In this document: positions 49,432 through 61,202 of the stretch, piece by piece
Layout of the letters: every line of letters starts with the position of its first letter
Position numbering within the stretch: the first letter of the stretch is position 1
Source: Dryomyza anilis
Lineage: Eukaryota; Arthropoda; Insecta; Diptera; Dryomyzidae
Length of the DNA stretch: 64,000 nucleotides
Assembly (NCBI GenBank): GCA_951804985.1
Contig: OX638132.1
Span: forward strand, 101,980,026 to 102,044,025
Reading direction: 5' to 3'
Program-made: the position numbers and the translations under genes
The notes under the pieces: model-generated
What the model was told of the DNA's origin: nothing
The model's database searches: none
What the model saw: the letters and a program-made list of their open reading frames with translations, nothing else

Positions 49432-49772
49432 AAGGGTTTTTCAACAGGGACGCTACAAAAGTAGAGCGACAGGGACAGCAAACGACGCCATATTTCTTAC
49501 CGCTCTTTTGACATTTCTCTTCAGTAAGGTTTGCCATTTCATGATGAAAAGATATACGAATTTGAATTTCGGTAGTAAATTTTAATAATTTCGACTCGTT
49601 GTTGGCTTGTATATCTTTCCATCATAAAATGGCAAACCTTACTGAAGAGAAATGTCAAAAGAGAGGCAAGATATATGGCGTCGTTTGCTGTCCTTGTCGC
49701 TCTACTTTTGTAGCGTCCCTGTTGAAAACCACTTGATAAAAACTTTTGTAGCGCTCTTATTGAAAAACCCTT
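49432..49772 (+). mobile_element. MITE derived from the DD41D mariner, copy 3 (foldback form)
   Basis: Element of 341 bases with AAGGGTTTTTCAA termini and TA on both sides (49430-49431, 49773-49774). The left about 125 bases match the mariner 5' end up to the transposase start codon region. Next comes an inverted copy of transposase bases coding for the SQQRVEIIKIYYRN segment, and then the 5' region again in inverse, ending in the ordinary right terminus. It therefore folds back on itself and codes for nothing. It would depend on a transposase supplied elsewhere. Confidence 0.88.
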
Positions 49773-51202
49773 TAAAAATATTTACTTTGTAGGGTATTAA
49801 AATTATTATCTTCTAATCAAAATGAGAATTTTTAAATGAACAATTTTGATTTGATAAGAAAATTATGAAAAAAATTACTTGATTTGCATCAGATTTTTAA
49901 TGGGTTAAACTAAATACGAATTATCACCCGATTTCGAAGGTATATCGAGTTTTATAAATTTCAAAATAATACTTTTCATTTTATTATCACTCTCCTGATG
50001 TTTTAAAGCAAAAATCCTCAGTTCACTGATTATTTTTGTCACTTTTCGTAATAAAAGAAACGTCAATCTTATTACTCGCGATTTTATGATTTTCTGCAAT
50101 TTCTGGAGTTTTTTCTCCATTTTATAAACACTCTACGCCTCACTCTTTGTGCGGATTTTATGATCTTTTGCAGTTTCTCGAGTTTTCCTCTACTTTATGA
50201 AGCATCTGTTTGAGTTCATAATCCTCGACAGCCTTGAAACATACAATTTTTGCAAATGAAGCGCCGGCTGTGCTGAATCCGCGGCCTTCAAAAGCTTAAG
50301 TTTTATAGTTTTTGAAAGGCATTGACGAGCTTTGCTGAAGGACTTAAAGTACCTTAGGCGTAATGATTTGACAAAAGACATAGTTAATGAAGCGACAACA
50401 AATACACATTAAATGCAGATAAAAATTTGCAAACTACGATGATAAATACATTTAAAATATTAAATTAAAAATACTAAAATGTTTCAAATAAAAAATTAAT
50501 TACTGAGAAAAAATGTTTGAATAAAAATTGACAAAAAAAAAAGGTGAAAAGAATTAATATTAATAAATTTTCAATTAATCGGTTTTATCCTGAAAGTCTT
50601 TCACTTGTATTTCATTTTTTAATTTGTGTTTTTAGAAATAAAAATTGTTTTTATTGAATTTTCTTTTTGTGATTTTTTATATACATATATAATATTTTTT
50701 TTTTTTATTTCAAATATAAATTATACAATTGTATTTGTGCCACAAATCAGCAAAACACATTTTTAATTCTTTGTCAAAGCTACATAAATCGCAAAAGTTT
50801 TATTTAAAGTTTTCCATATACATCCGACGCCTGTAAAACAGCTTTAGGCGTTGAGAATTATAATGCAACAAAAAAAAGAATACAAAAAAAATATTTTATT
50901 TATATTTTGCATATAGCCGGATTTTTGCAATCTGTTGCCAGCACTAACCACCAACCAACCATGCTGATGTTGACAAAATGCGCTCGATAAAATCTGAACA
51001 AAGCAAAAAGAGTCATAAAATTATAATAGATTCTCATGCCCAGGAAATAGACATTGTGTTCAGTTCTTTTGGATTCTTTTAAAGACACGGAGCTCAGGAA
51101 AAAGTATAGAGCACTGAATACATGTAACGAAATTTGGGGTCAACTTTACTTTATAGGGCCGGTCGAAATTTCCGAAAAATTGTTACGACCTTCTACATGA
51201 AG

Positions 51203-52476
51203 GGAGAGTGACGAAAAAAGTTTTTATTTTTTCCGACCAAAAATCGAAACCCTACCGAGGTCATAAGTGGTTTTTGAAATAAATATGAAGTGAGCGTGGC
51301 AAAAAGAAATAGTAATAATTGTCACACGATGTATAAACCAGGCATTCACAATAAAAAAAAATAAAAATGTGACCTCAAGGTCACGTGGTATCCATTTTTT
51401 TTTTTCAAATTTAAATTAAAGAAAAAGAAGAGTGGCAAAACGAAAATAAAAAAAAAGAAAATCCTTAGAATCACATAAATAATGCAACGGAAATTTATTT
51501 GCCAAAAAATTCTAGAACCGAAAAAAAAAGTCGACTTAAATAAATTTTTTCGAAAAAAAAATCATAATCACAGTATGCCCAAACGCTCTTCAATCGGGTG
51601 AAATTCAGTATTGTCGGAACCACTCAAATGATTTTAAAAATTTAAAAAGCGTTGTACATAGCAAACTTGAGTTTGTATCTTTAATAGTTATGGAGAAAAA
51701 AATCAGTTGAAAATTTGTTTATGAAAAATCTTTCAAAAATTGTAAAAAATCCAAAAATTATCTGATTTTTAAAATTCTTTTTTTTATGGAAAGCTTACAT
51801 TGAGATCTAAAAAAAATGTGCTCACATATGAAAATATCTTGTTTAATTTTAAAGATATACACTTGAACATAATTTTTTTTTAATTTTTGAAGACTTTACT
51901 TTACATATTTTTACATAGATTGTACATTTTATCATGAAATCAAAATATGTGTAAAGGACTTTTATAAACAAATAACATAATAAAATTGTAAAGTCGAACA
52001 TTTTTTTTATTTCCCATTTTTTCCTTTTTTTTAGGGATAATTTGACTTTTACGGAAATCTCCATAAGTTTTTTTTTCTTCAGATAACATTACTGAGAATC
52101 TTTTAAATGATAAAACTTATCCAAAATATATTTAATTAATCTGGCAACACTGAATTATAGAACAAAAAACACCGAAATATTCAAAAAAAAAATGTTTTTT
52201 TTGCAGTGTACACACATTTTTTAGATCATAAAAATGTCTATGGCCATGCTACTGTATATTTAAGAATTTTGATTATTTTTTAAATTTTATTTTGTCACTC
52301 TTCTTTTCCTGGAATTTGAGTTTGAAAAAAAAATGAGTTTTTTGAATTTTAAAGGGTACCACTTTTTATGGTTTATGCATCGTGTGACAATTATTATTTT
52401 TTTGTTTTGCCCAGCCCACGGTCGGTTTTCGATTTATGGGCGGTTCCAAAAAATTTGTTGTTTTTCGACACTCTCG
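51203..52476. mobile_element. Foldback element in the long Dop1R1 intron
   Basis: Left arm 51203-51480 and right arm about 52280-52476 are reverse complements: GAGAGTGACGAAAAAA with TTTTCGACACTCTC, AATTGTCACACGATG with its inverse, and AAAAGAAGAGTGGCAAAA with TTTTGTCACTCTTCTTTT. The centre (51480-52280) is AT-rich with no recognised gene. No clear target duplication. Confidence 0.65.
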
Positions 52477-52807
52477 GCGCGCCTTAAGGGGCGGATATAA
52501 CACTAATCTCTCGAGACAATTATTCCCTAAGGGGACAATGTTTCCACGTACAAGTTTCCCAAAACGAATCATATAAGAGACAATGCTACTTCGAGTAAAT
52601 TTTATCCGGAGACAACATTTCGGGACAACTGTCTCTCGACACAATACTTTCCAGTAACATTTCTTCTAGAGACATTGTTTCTTCCGATAATTTGATCTCA
52701 ATAAAGCATACATTCCGGACAGGACATTCAGCTCTGCGAATTGCTAACTGGAACATTTTTCTTGAGATAATATTTGCCGCAATACATATTCCCCGAGACA
52801 ATTATCA

Positions 52808-52867
52808 GGAAAGAATTGTTTAAATTGTTAAGATGTTGAAACCCTAACAATTTAAACAATTCTTTCC
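52808..52867. repeat. Perfect 23-bp hairpin
   Basis: Stem 52808-52830 pairs exactly with 52845-52867 around a 14-base loop. It lies inside the decayed GAGACAATTCTTC repeat; the right arm merges with a normal CTTTCCCGAGA unit. Confidence 0.95.
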
Positions 52868-53098
52868 CGAGATATATTTTTATAAAGGTATTTTGTTCCC
52901 CAAATATTCTTTGAGACTATTCTTCCTCTAACCAATTCTTCTCCGAAACATTTCTAACCCCAGATAGTACTTTCCTAAAAATATTTCTTCTTCGAGACAG
53001 TTCTTCCCCTTAGTAATTTTTCACGACCATTCCAGACAATTCTTTGACGGTACATTCTCTCCCGAGACATCTCTTCTCCCAGACAATAAAGGGTTTTT

Positions 53099-53299
53099 TA
53101 ACAGGGACGCTACAAAAGTAGAGCGACAGGGACAGCAAACGACGCCATATTTCTTGCCGCTCTTTGACATTTCTCTTTAGTAAGGTTTGCCATTTCATGA
53201 CGGAATGATATTTGAATTCGAATTTTGGTAGTAAATTTTAATAATTTCGACTCGTTGTTGGCTCGTATTCTTTTGTAGCGCTCTTATTGAAAAACCCTT
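53099..53299 (+). mobile_element. MITE derived from the DD41D mariner, copy 4 (short form)
   Basis: Element of 201 bases with AAGGG...CCCTT termini and TA at 53097-53098 and 53300-53301. It has the same left segment and the same inverted transposase fragment, with the same junction, as 49432-49772, but lacks the second inverted arm. It sits inside the GAGACAATTCTTC repeat, so it inserted after that repeat formed. Confidence 0.87.
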
Positions 53300-53800
53300 T
53301 AATTCTTTAAAACTAATTATTACTCGAGACAAATCTTTCCCGGACAATTCTTCGCCGAAACATTTTTTTACAAAAGCAGTTTTTCCCCAGAAAAATTTTC
53401 TTTGAGACTATTCTTCCTCGAGACAATTCTTCTCCGAAACATTTTCTACGACAGACAATACTTCACAAAATGTAAGGTTTCTTCGAGACAATTCTTTCAC
53501 TCAATAATTATTTTTTAAGACCATTCTTCTCTAGACAATTCTTTAACAAAACATTCTCTTCCGAGATATATCTCCTCCAAGACAAAACTTCCGCTGAAAA
53601 AATGACTCATCTAGACAAATCTTCTCTGTACAATTATTTCTCGATAAAATCCACACTAAGAGAATTCGTTCTTGAAACTATTCTTCACCGGGCCCAGACT
53701 TCCCGAGACAATTCATTATAGATATAACTCCTTTCCGAAAGCATTTCTTATACGAACAATACTTCCCCTGGAAAATTCTACACCATGAGAATTTTTACTT

Positions 53801-55006
53801 CCACAAAATAAAATATAAGTATTTAATTCCTTTTCGCAAAATAATTATTCTAAATTTATACTAATATATGATATGTTAAGGGAGATCATTCTAGTGACAT
53901 TTTATCTCGGGAAAGAGTCTGCAGAATTGTGAGAATTGTGAGAATAAAAATTGATTAGTGAAAGAATTGTTGATAAAGCAATCCCGAGGAACAAATATCG
54001 CTGAAGAATTGTCGTTGAAAAATGAACAATGATACCTTTTTTGTAGTGATTTCTCTATCTGTGCTAAGTACAACAATGAGTAAATTTCTATATTGTGTAA
54101 GGAGTACCGAGTCCAGTGTTTATATTAAACGCAAAAAACATGAAAAACGATGGGAAATATTATGATGTTTCTAACAGCTATTCTCATGGAACTTTACTGC
54201 ATAATATTTTTAATACAGTGCACATTAAATTAAGTTTTTTATATATATAAAAAAATTAAATCATTTTCAACTTGTTACTCCGTAGAATCCTAAGGCAATT
54301 TCATATTTAAAGCAATATTTAAGCTAAATAATCATTATTCTGATACAAAATACAGTCCAGTATTTTCAGTCTAAGTAAAACCCTAATATTATAATTATGT
54401 TTTTCTTTCCCATCATCTTAAATTAAACTTATTTTATTACATTATTAATTTCTCTTTGTATCTGCAACGCTGTTTAACTTCATCTGGGCTATAATCGAAT
54501 TTTAATCCACTACACAGCGAACTGATTTCAACATGTTATATACACCCCATACAAGAAAGACAAACCTACGACACACATTCGCTCAGATTTAATTTCATCT
54601 ACCAGCACAAGATACTCTTAAGAAAAAAGTCGAATTTTTTCATTTTGTATGTCACACGTGAAAACGAAGTTTTCCCTATGAGTGCCTCTAATAAACGAGC
54701 GACACTCCGTCGATGGCTCAATAAGCTGCCTCATAACCTTGCCAGAGTTTTATGTGCCTCGGCTCGAACGGAAACGAATGTCATTCACAGGCTAGGACGA
54801 CGAAGCCAGCTACCTTTATTAACAATGCTACCTATACACACCCACAAAAAGTAACTTGCACAAGTTTATTTTTTAGATATGTAGATACTATGGAATATTG
54901 TGACATTCGCATAGCCAGCTAGACGAAAAATGAGGGTAAAAATTTCACTTTTTGATATTTTTTTTTTACTTTTTTTTATTCTCTTAAAAATTGTAAATTT
55001 TAAACA
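53801..55006. other. Intronic DNA, nothing firmly recognised
   Basis: A GC-richer stretch at 54640-54850 carries a 69-residue frame rich in Arg and Leu with no domain match by eye. No splice context argues for an exon. Confidence 0.4.
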
Positions 55007-56935
55007 GTGAAAATTTGAATTTTAGTGAAAAATTGGATTTACAATTTAACATTTAACTTTTACTGAAAATTTTAATTCTTATTGAAAATTGGAATTTTTA
55101 GTGAAAAATTGAATTTGTAGTGAAAAATTTAAATTTTTTGTTAAAAAATTTATTTTTATTGAAAAAAACTTTTCAATGAAGAAATTGAAATTTTAGTGAA
55201 AATTTAAATATTTAGTGAAAAATTGTTTTTATAGTGAAAAATGAATTTTTAGTGAAAAAAAAATAATTTTTAGTTAAAAACGAAACTTTAGTAAAAAAAA
55301 ATATATTAAAAAACAAAAAACTTTTATGAAAAAAAAAATGTTTAGTTTAAAATTTAATTTAAAGTTAAAAATTGAATTTCTAGTAAAAAAAAAATGATTT
55401 TTTAGTGTTGAATTGAAATTTTAGTGAAAATTTTATTTTTAGTGAAAATTGAATTTTTAATGAAATATTGAATTTTTAGTTAAAAATTGAATTTTTAATG
55501 AAATATTGAATTTTTAGTGAAAAATTGAATTTTTAGTGAAAAATTGAATTTTTAGTGAAAAATTGAATTTTTAGTGAAAAATTGAATTTTTAGTGAAAAA
55601 TTGAATTTTTAGTGAAAAATTGAATTTTTAGTGAAAAATTGAATTTTTAGTGAAAAATTGAATTTTTAGTGAAAAATTGAATTTTTAGTGAAAAATTGAA
55701 TTTTTAGTGAAAAATTGAATTTTTAGTGAAAAATTGAATTTTTAGTGAAAAATTGAATTTTTGGTAAAAATTGAAAATTTAGTGAAAAATTGAATTTTTA
55801 GTAAAAATTTTATTCTTGAATTTTTAGTGAAAAATTTTATTCTTGAATTTTTAGTGAAAAATTTAATTTTTTAGTGAAAAATTTTTAGTGAAAAATTGAA
55901 TTTTTAGTGAAAAATTGAATTTTTAGTGAAAAATTGAATTTTCAGTGAAAAATTGAATTTTTAGTGAAAAATTGAATTTTTTAGTGAAAAATTGAATTTT
56001 TAGTGAAAAATTGAATTTTTAGTGAAAATTTGAATTTTTAGTGAAAATTTGAATTTTTAGTGAAAATTTGAATTTTTAGTGAAAATTTGAATTTTTAGTG
56101 AAAATTTGTATTTTTAGTGAAAATTTGAATTTTAGTGAAAAATTGGATTTAAAATTAAACATTCAACTTTTACTGAAAATTTTAATTCTTATTGAAAATT
56201 GGGATTTTTAGTGAAAATTTGAATTTGTAGTGAAAAATTGAATTTTTAGTGAAAAATTGAATTTTTAGTGAAAAATTGAATTTTTAGTGAAAATTTGAAT
56301 TTTTAGTGAAAATTTGAATTTTTAGTGAAAAATTGAATTTTTAGTAAAAAATTGAATTTTTAGTGAAAAATTGAATTTTTAGTGAAAAATTGAATTTTCA
56401 GTGAAAATTTGAATTTTTAGTGAAAAATTGAATTTTTAGTGAAAAATTGAATTTTCAGTGAAAATTTGAATTTTTAGTGAAAATTTGAATTTTTAGTGAA
56501 AATTTGAATTTTTAGTGAAAAATTGAATTTTTAGTGAAAATTTGAATTTTTAGTGAAAAATTGAATTTTTAGTGAAAAATTGAATGTTTAGTGAAGAATT
56601 CAAATTTTAGTGAACATTTTAATTTTTAGTTAAAATTTTAATTTTGTTAGTGAAAAATTGTTTTTTTTTTGTAAAAATTTTAATTTTTATTGCAAAAGTC
56701 AATTTTTATTGAAAAATTTAATTTTTAGCGTAATATTGAGTATTTTGAAAACAAATGTCTTATTTGGTTAAAAATTGAATTTATAGTGAAAAATTGAATT
56801 TTTTGGGTGAAAATTAAATACTTAGTGAACATTTTAATTGATTTTTTTTTTTTTGTGAAAAATGGAATTTTTAGAAAAAAATTGAATTTTTAGTGGAAAA
56901 TTGAATTCGTAATGAAAAACTGACTTTTTAGTAAA
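55007..56935. repeat. 19-bp minisatellite, array C (inverted)
   Basis: About 1.9 kb of AGTGAAAAATTGAATTTTT, the reverse complement of the unit in arrays A and B, within the long Dop1R1 intron. The centre (55490-55760) is nearly pure. Segment 56110-56220 repeats the start of the array (55010-55110), so a block of over 1 kb was probably duplicated in tandem. Confidence 0.95.
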
Positions 56936-58152
56936 ACAATTAAAAGTAAATCTTTTGTTTCAACCCAAATCAAATATACGGCTTACATATTAATAATTTT
57001 ATTTTTGTCCAGATATAATATATCACGAATATTTTCGTTTTTCAAACGTTACATTTTAGAGCCCTTTTGAAGTATACACTAAGTGCTCTAAATATTTAAA
57101 AAACACACACAAATTGTAGACTTTTTTCCACTTTTGCCAATACTTAAACATTCTCGAAGATTACTTTTCAACTTGAAGTGTTTGTTGGGTTATACGGGCA
57201 TCCGCATCCAGAATCGCACAACAACTTTAATATAAAATCATCTATCTGTCCAAGAAAAGGTGTATGCTGTAGTGTGAATATATGAATATATTGTATGTGT
57301 GCCTGTGAAATGTAAATCTGTATATTCACCTTATTTACATGTCCTTTAGTATATTATTAAAACTACGTTGTATGTAGCAAGTTTCGAATACAACGTAGTA
57401 TGTGAAACCATGTTGGTGGTGTGTGGCTGTCCGCAGTACAAAAGACACAGATACAGGTGCAGTCAACAGAAGATGGATTTCAATATAGGGTCTATACTAG
57501 AATTTACAACTACCAATATTACTTTGTCTAGGGTTGCTGTATTTTATTGAGTTTCAACAGAGCTTTTTATGTCGTTTAGGTAAATAAAAACTTTTGTAGC
57601 AGTAGCCAACCCGTCGAGAATGGGGTCACAAGCGGAAATGAGTTCAAAAGCATTTGAAATACCACCTAGGGCGTAGGTTGCAAACAGTGGCTTTCAGTGT
57701 GGTAATTGCAAACATGACCTAAATGTTGATTGATATTGGGAGAAATCTAAGAAAAATCACATTTTTTGTTTAATAAAATTAAAAAAGAAAACTATTAGTC
57801 AGTTATCGGTTAATTCTTAACATACCATGTTGTATTTTTTTACATGTATCATTATTTTTAATCCTTTAAAACAGAGCATACATTTTGTAGATTATTTATT
57901 TATTTAATTCGCAATATATTAACATTTATTTCAATGCATATTTGAAACAATTCGGTAAGACAGAACTAGAGTTGCTTTAGATTAAATCGCTTAATTGAGA
58001 AATGGTATGAACACTGACCAGCATTGATCAGACCTGAATATTCAGCAAGGAATTTAAACATAAATTATTTAGGGCTGTGTAATTTTCAACTGAGAGTTGC
58101 ACTTTTTAAATAATCTTCAAAAACATTTATTTTCTTCTTTTACAAATTTCAG

Positions 58153-58282
58153 GTTATTGGATATTTGGCGCTCAATTCTGTGATACATGGGTCGCCTTCG
58201 ATGTGATGTGCTCGACGGCATCCATTTTGAATTTATGCGCCATTTCTATGGATCGCTATATACACATAAAAGATCCGTTGCG
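58153..58282 (+). CDS. Dop1R1: Dop1R1 internal exon: extracellular loop 1 and TM3 with DRY motif
   Basis: Third recognisable exon of the receptor, 130 bases, from a TTTCAG acceptor to a GTGAGT donor. It completes the Gly codon left open at 49090, then reads [12 protein letters not shown]: the loop-1 Trp and the TM3 Cys (3.25) that forms the conserved disulphide. TM3 follows with Asp 3.32 in VAFDVMCS, the residue that pairs with the amine of dopamine in aminergic receptors. The helix ends in MDRY, the G-protein-coupling motif, and loop 2 begins with IHIKDPL and two bases of an Arg codon. No downstream exon (TM4 onward) is found before 64000, so the next intron exceeds 5.7 kb. The coding sequence looks intact, with no stop or shift. 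Confidence 0.96.
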
Positions 58283-59344
58283 GTGAGTAAAAGCATTAAT
58301 ACTAGAAAAATATAAATAATATCGAAATTAAGCAATAGTCCAGATATACGGACCAACTGATTGTTCAGGCTTCCAAAATATTCTTTAATAACAAATATTC
58401 TTTAAATACCCTGCGATATACCTCAAAAACCCTTCAATACCCTTTAGAAATCATTTATCTACCGTTTCTCTCTGTAAAGCAGCCGCCTGTCTGTCAATAT
58501 TGTCAATATATATATATATTGGAAAAATGCTAAAATAAGTTTGCTCTCATGTAGAACCGAGATTCGCGCCTCCATTCTGCCTTTCCTGACAGCATCGCCG
58601 CGTCAGGCACCTCCTTTAAATGCTCTACCTCCTTCAGCGTGCATAGTAGCCGTATGACTTTATTTGCTATTCATAGACGATTTCATCGATTTTTTTACTT
58701 GATGTGCATGTGATTGCATTGCAAAATAGGCAACTTTTATTTTTTACATTCTCTCTTTTAAACCTCGATAGGCTTAAATATGCAAATATTTGCAATAGAA
58801 TATACAAGGTTGGAGCTAGAGTTTCTGGTGATCGATATATTTTTAATTTCAACATTTTCTACATCAATCATTTATGGTTTTTTTTGAATTTTTTTAAATA
58901 ACTTTGTTAATTTTTTTATATAATTTTGTTAATTTGTTATAATCTTTTTTATGAAATTTGTAGTACTTTGTACAAGTGCCCATTTTTTACTGGATTTTTG
59001 TATTTTCTTTGTTTTATAATCATTCACAGTACAACGCCCCTATTGTTATCTTTGTTTAGTTATCCGTCTAACAAGTCGACATAATTGTTTCCTCTTAATC
59101 CAACAACTTTATGCAACACGCAATGATTTTGCATTCAGCAGCACGATTTTATTTTGCACTTCTTCGTTCCAACTATGTTCTTAATTTTTTTTACCGGCTT
59201 TCTATGTTTTTTTTAACTACCAAACAAACTGTTTTTTAACCACTTTATATCACACAGTTCAACACAGAAAATAGTATGTATATAATAGATAAATATTTTA
59301 TATACATAATCTAAGAATCATTGATTAAAATTTAGAACATTTTA

Positions 59345-59412
59345 TTATAATAATAGACGATAGTGCTCTGAAGATCCTAGGCCGAGCTCTCTCGCCATAT
59401 AGGCTGTTTATT
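59345..59412 (-). mobile_element. SINE 3' fragment
   Basis: About 70 bases matching the 3' part of the SINE at 15741-16023, around CTAGGCCGAGCTCTCTCGCCAT with substitutions. The promoter part is absent. Confidence 0.55.
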
Positions 59413-59561
59413 AGAATTTCCCAAATGCGTTCATTATTTGTGAATACATTCCAAGGACCGCAAGCAATATCTTGCATTCACAATCACTTAATTATGATCA
59501 CTATAAATGTGGTCAAAAACAGAAAAAAAACAATCATCCCGATTAGTAATGCATCGGCTGC

Positions 59562-60258
59562 GAATTTTCAGAAAAATTGAAAATCTTGTCATGCCAAAAG
59601 GGCGAATCTTTTCGTTTTTTTACCATAAATTTTTACTGGTACAAGATAAAACAGTGGTGTAAAAACATTTATTGTTTGTTTTATATGCACCTATCGATTG
59701 GCATCATTATTTAAAAATAATTTGCAAACATTTATATTCGCCCTTTTGGCATGACAAGATTTTCAAGTTTTGCTATTTGCAAGTCATAACTTCTTATTGG
59801 TACAAGATAAATTATGTAAAGGCATTTATTGTTTGTTCTTAATGCACCTATCGATTGGCATTCTTATTTTAAAATATTTTTTTTGTATTTTGTAATTTGC
59901 AAGAATATTTTTTTTGCACATTATTTTTAAATAATGATGCAAATTGATATGTGCTCTCAAAAACAAACAGTTTATGCCTTTACACTACTATTTTATTTTA
60001 AACCCATGAACAGTTCTGGCAAAAACAAAAATATTTTGGTCAGGATATAGCCACACAATATCCGTATTTATATTTCAGTAAGTTGTCCAAATCAAATAAT
60101 ATTTCATGTACGTTATACTATCTAACCAATAAACCCAAAAAAAAATATAAAAAAAATGTAATACAAATAATTTTTACTAATCCCTAAAGCACTCCAAACT
60201 TTATAATTTGATTTTTAAAAATGCACATTCGCCCCTTTGCCATGTCAGTGACGATATA
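59562..60258. mobile_element. Hairpin-module foldback element, family F, copy 2 (left-truncated)
   Basis: Contains the GAAAATCTTGTCATGCCAAA block and two or three GCACCTATCGATTGGCAT modules in inverted pairs. It ends with TGCACATTCGCCCCTTTGCC and GTGACGATAT, the family terminus. The left terminus is missing. A non-LTR fragment begins about 40 bases later. Confidence 0.7.
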
Positions 60259-60298
60259 GCATATATAAAAATTCCCAAAAAATTAATCAAATTTAAAT

Positions 60299-60598
60299 AT
60301 GTTTATATTGAAAGGGTGCAAACATAAAATATACCACATTAATGGTCTCTCAACTGAATTGACACCATCTGAAGCCGCCATTTTATTCGACCAGATTCGC
60401 TTTAATAAACCTAAGTACTCTCGATTATGTAACATAATCCATCACCTAATTAATTGCTCTGACTTCTTAGGTCTACTTAATTTGTACACGCCATCTCGTA
60501 AGCTGCGCACTTCATTTCACTTTTATGGCATATGTCGTCGCATTTTCTACGGCCTCAATGAGCCCCTCTCAAGAAGCATATCTGAAGCTGTAATTTAG
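60299..60598 (+). pseudogene. C-terminal fragment of a non-LTR retrotransposon reverse transcriptase ORF
   Basis: A 99-residue frame ending at a natural stop. Its distal half (FLGLLNLYTPSRKLR, then IFYGLNEPLSRSISEA) has the pattern that closes the ORF2 of many jockey/CR1-type non-LTR elements: a PSRxLR motif, then YGxNEPLSR. The polymerase motifs themselves (with YxDD) are not present, so this is a 5'-truncated insertion, as is typical of target-primed reverse transcription. The first 40 residues are less clear. The initial Met is arbitrary. The family is recognised by motif only, hence moderate confidence. Confidence 0.6.
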
Positions 60599-60782
60599 AT
60601 ATTTTTCAATACTCAATACTAGACAATACTAGATTAAAATTTAAAGAAAATCTCCTGACCAGATTTTGTTCTTTTTTTATTTTTAAAATTGTTAATTTGT
60701 ATAATGAATAATCTTTATATTGTTAGTATTTATGTAGTCTGAATCTGTACTCTGTTTGACGAAAGAAGTAATAAATAAATAA
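60299..60782 (+). mobile_element. 5'-truncated non-LTR retrotransposon, 3' end
   Basis: The ORF fragment is followed by about 180 bases of 3' untranslated sequence ending in TAATAAATAAATAAA, a short tandem tail typical of jockey/CR1-like elements. It begins some 40 bases after family F copy 2. No target duplication could be assigned. Confidence 0.55.
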
Positions 60783-61202
60783 AGATATCGACTAGATTTC
60801 GAAAAATATCGCATATGTTCAATTTGACGTTCGATATCGCTACGTAGGAGTGAATTCTTCTGCATTTCGTACTGATATCTTAACGATATCGAAATGAATG
60901 CCTAACAGAAAATGTTATCAATATTGAAATCAACTTAATTTTTCTAAATTTTAATAAAATTTTACTATTCTGTATTAAATTTATTTTATATTTAATTGTA
61001 AATTTCTATTTTTAATTTCTGAATTCAATTTGACTATTTCAAATTCAATCTACATATTTTTAAATTCAAACTATATATGTACTAACAAATTTAAGAATAT
61101 AGATAAACTCGAAATTTTAAAAGCACAGATCAACTATTATCGAAAAAAAGAGCATCTTTGGAATTCCTAAGTGTATTAATAAAATGTTTCAATAATTTAT
61201 AA

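Larger units (their letters stand above)
52540..53800. repeat. Degenerate GAGACAATTCTTC repeat
   Basis: About 1.2 kb of diverged units centred on CCGAGACAATTCTTCCC, spaced roughly 17-40 bases. It is interrupted by the MITE at 53099-53299 and by the hairpin at 52808-52867. Short open frames in it are not genes. Confidence 0.7.
49091..58152 (+). other. Dop1R1 long intron between TM2 and TM3 exons
   Basis: Phase-1 intron of about 9.06 kb with a GTATGT donor and TTTCAG acceptor. It contains a GGTTCCG-rich repeat (49170-49420), two mariner-derived MITEs (49432-49772 and 53099-53299), a foldback element (51203-52476), a degenerate GAGACAATTCTTC repeat (52540-53800) and a 19-bp minisatellite (55007-56935). 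Sequence between these elements (49775-51200, 53800-55000, 56940-58150) is AT-rich with no recognised gene. Confidence 0.85.

Noticed and set aside
54645..54854. 69-residue Arg/Leu-rich frame as an alternative receptor exon
   Set aside because: Lies in the TM2-TM3 intron, shows no receptor similarity and would disrupt the conserved loop.
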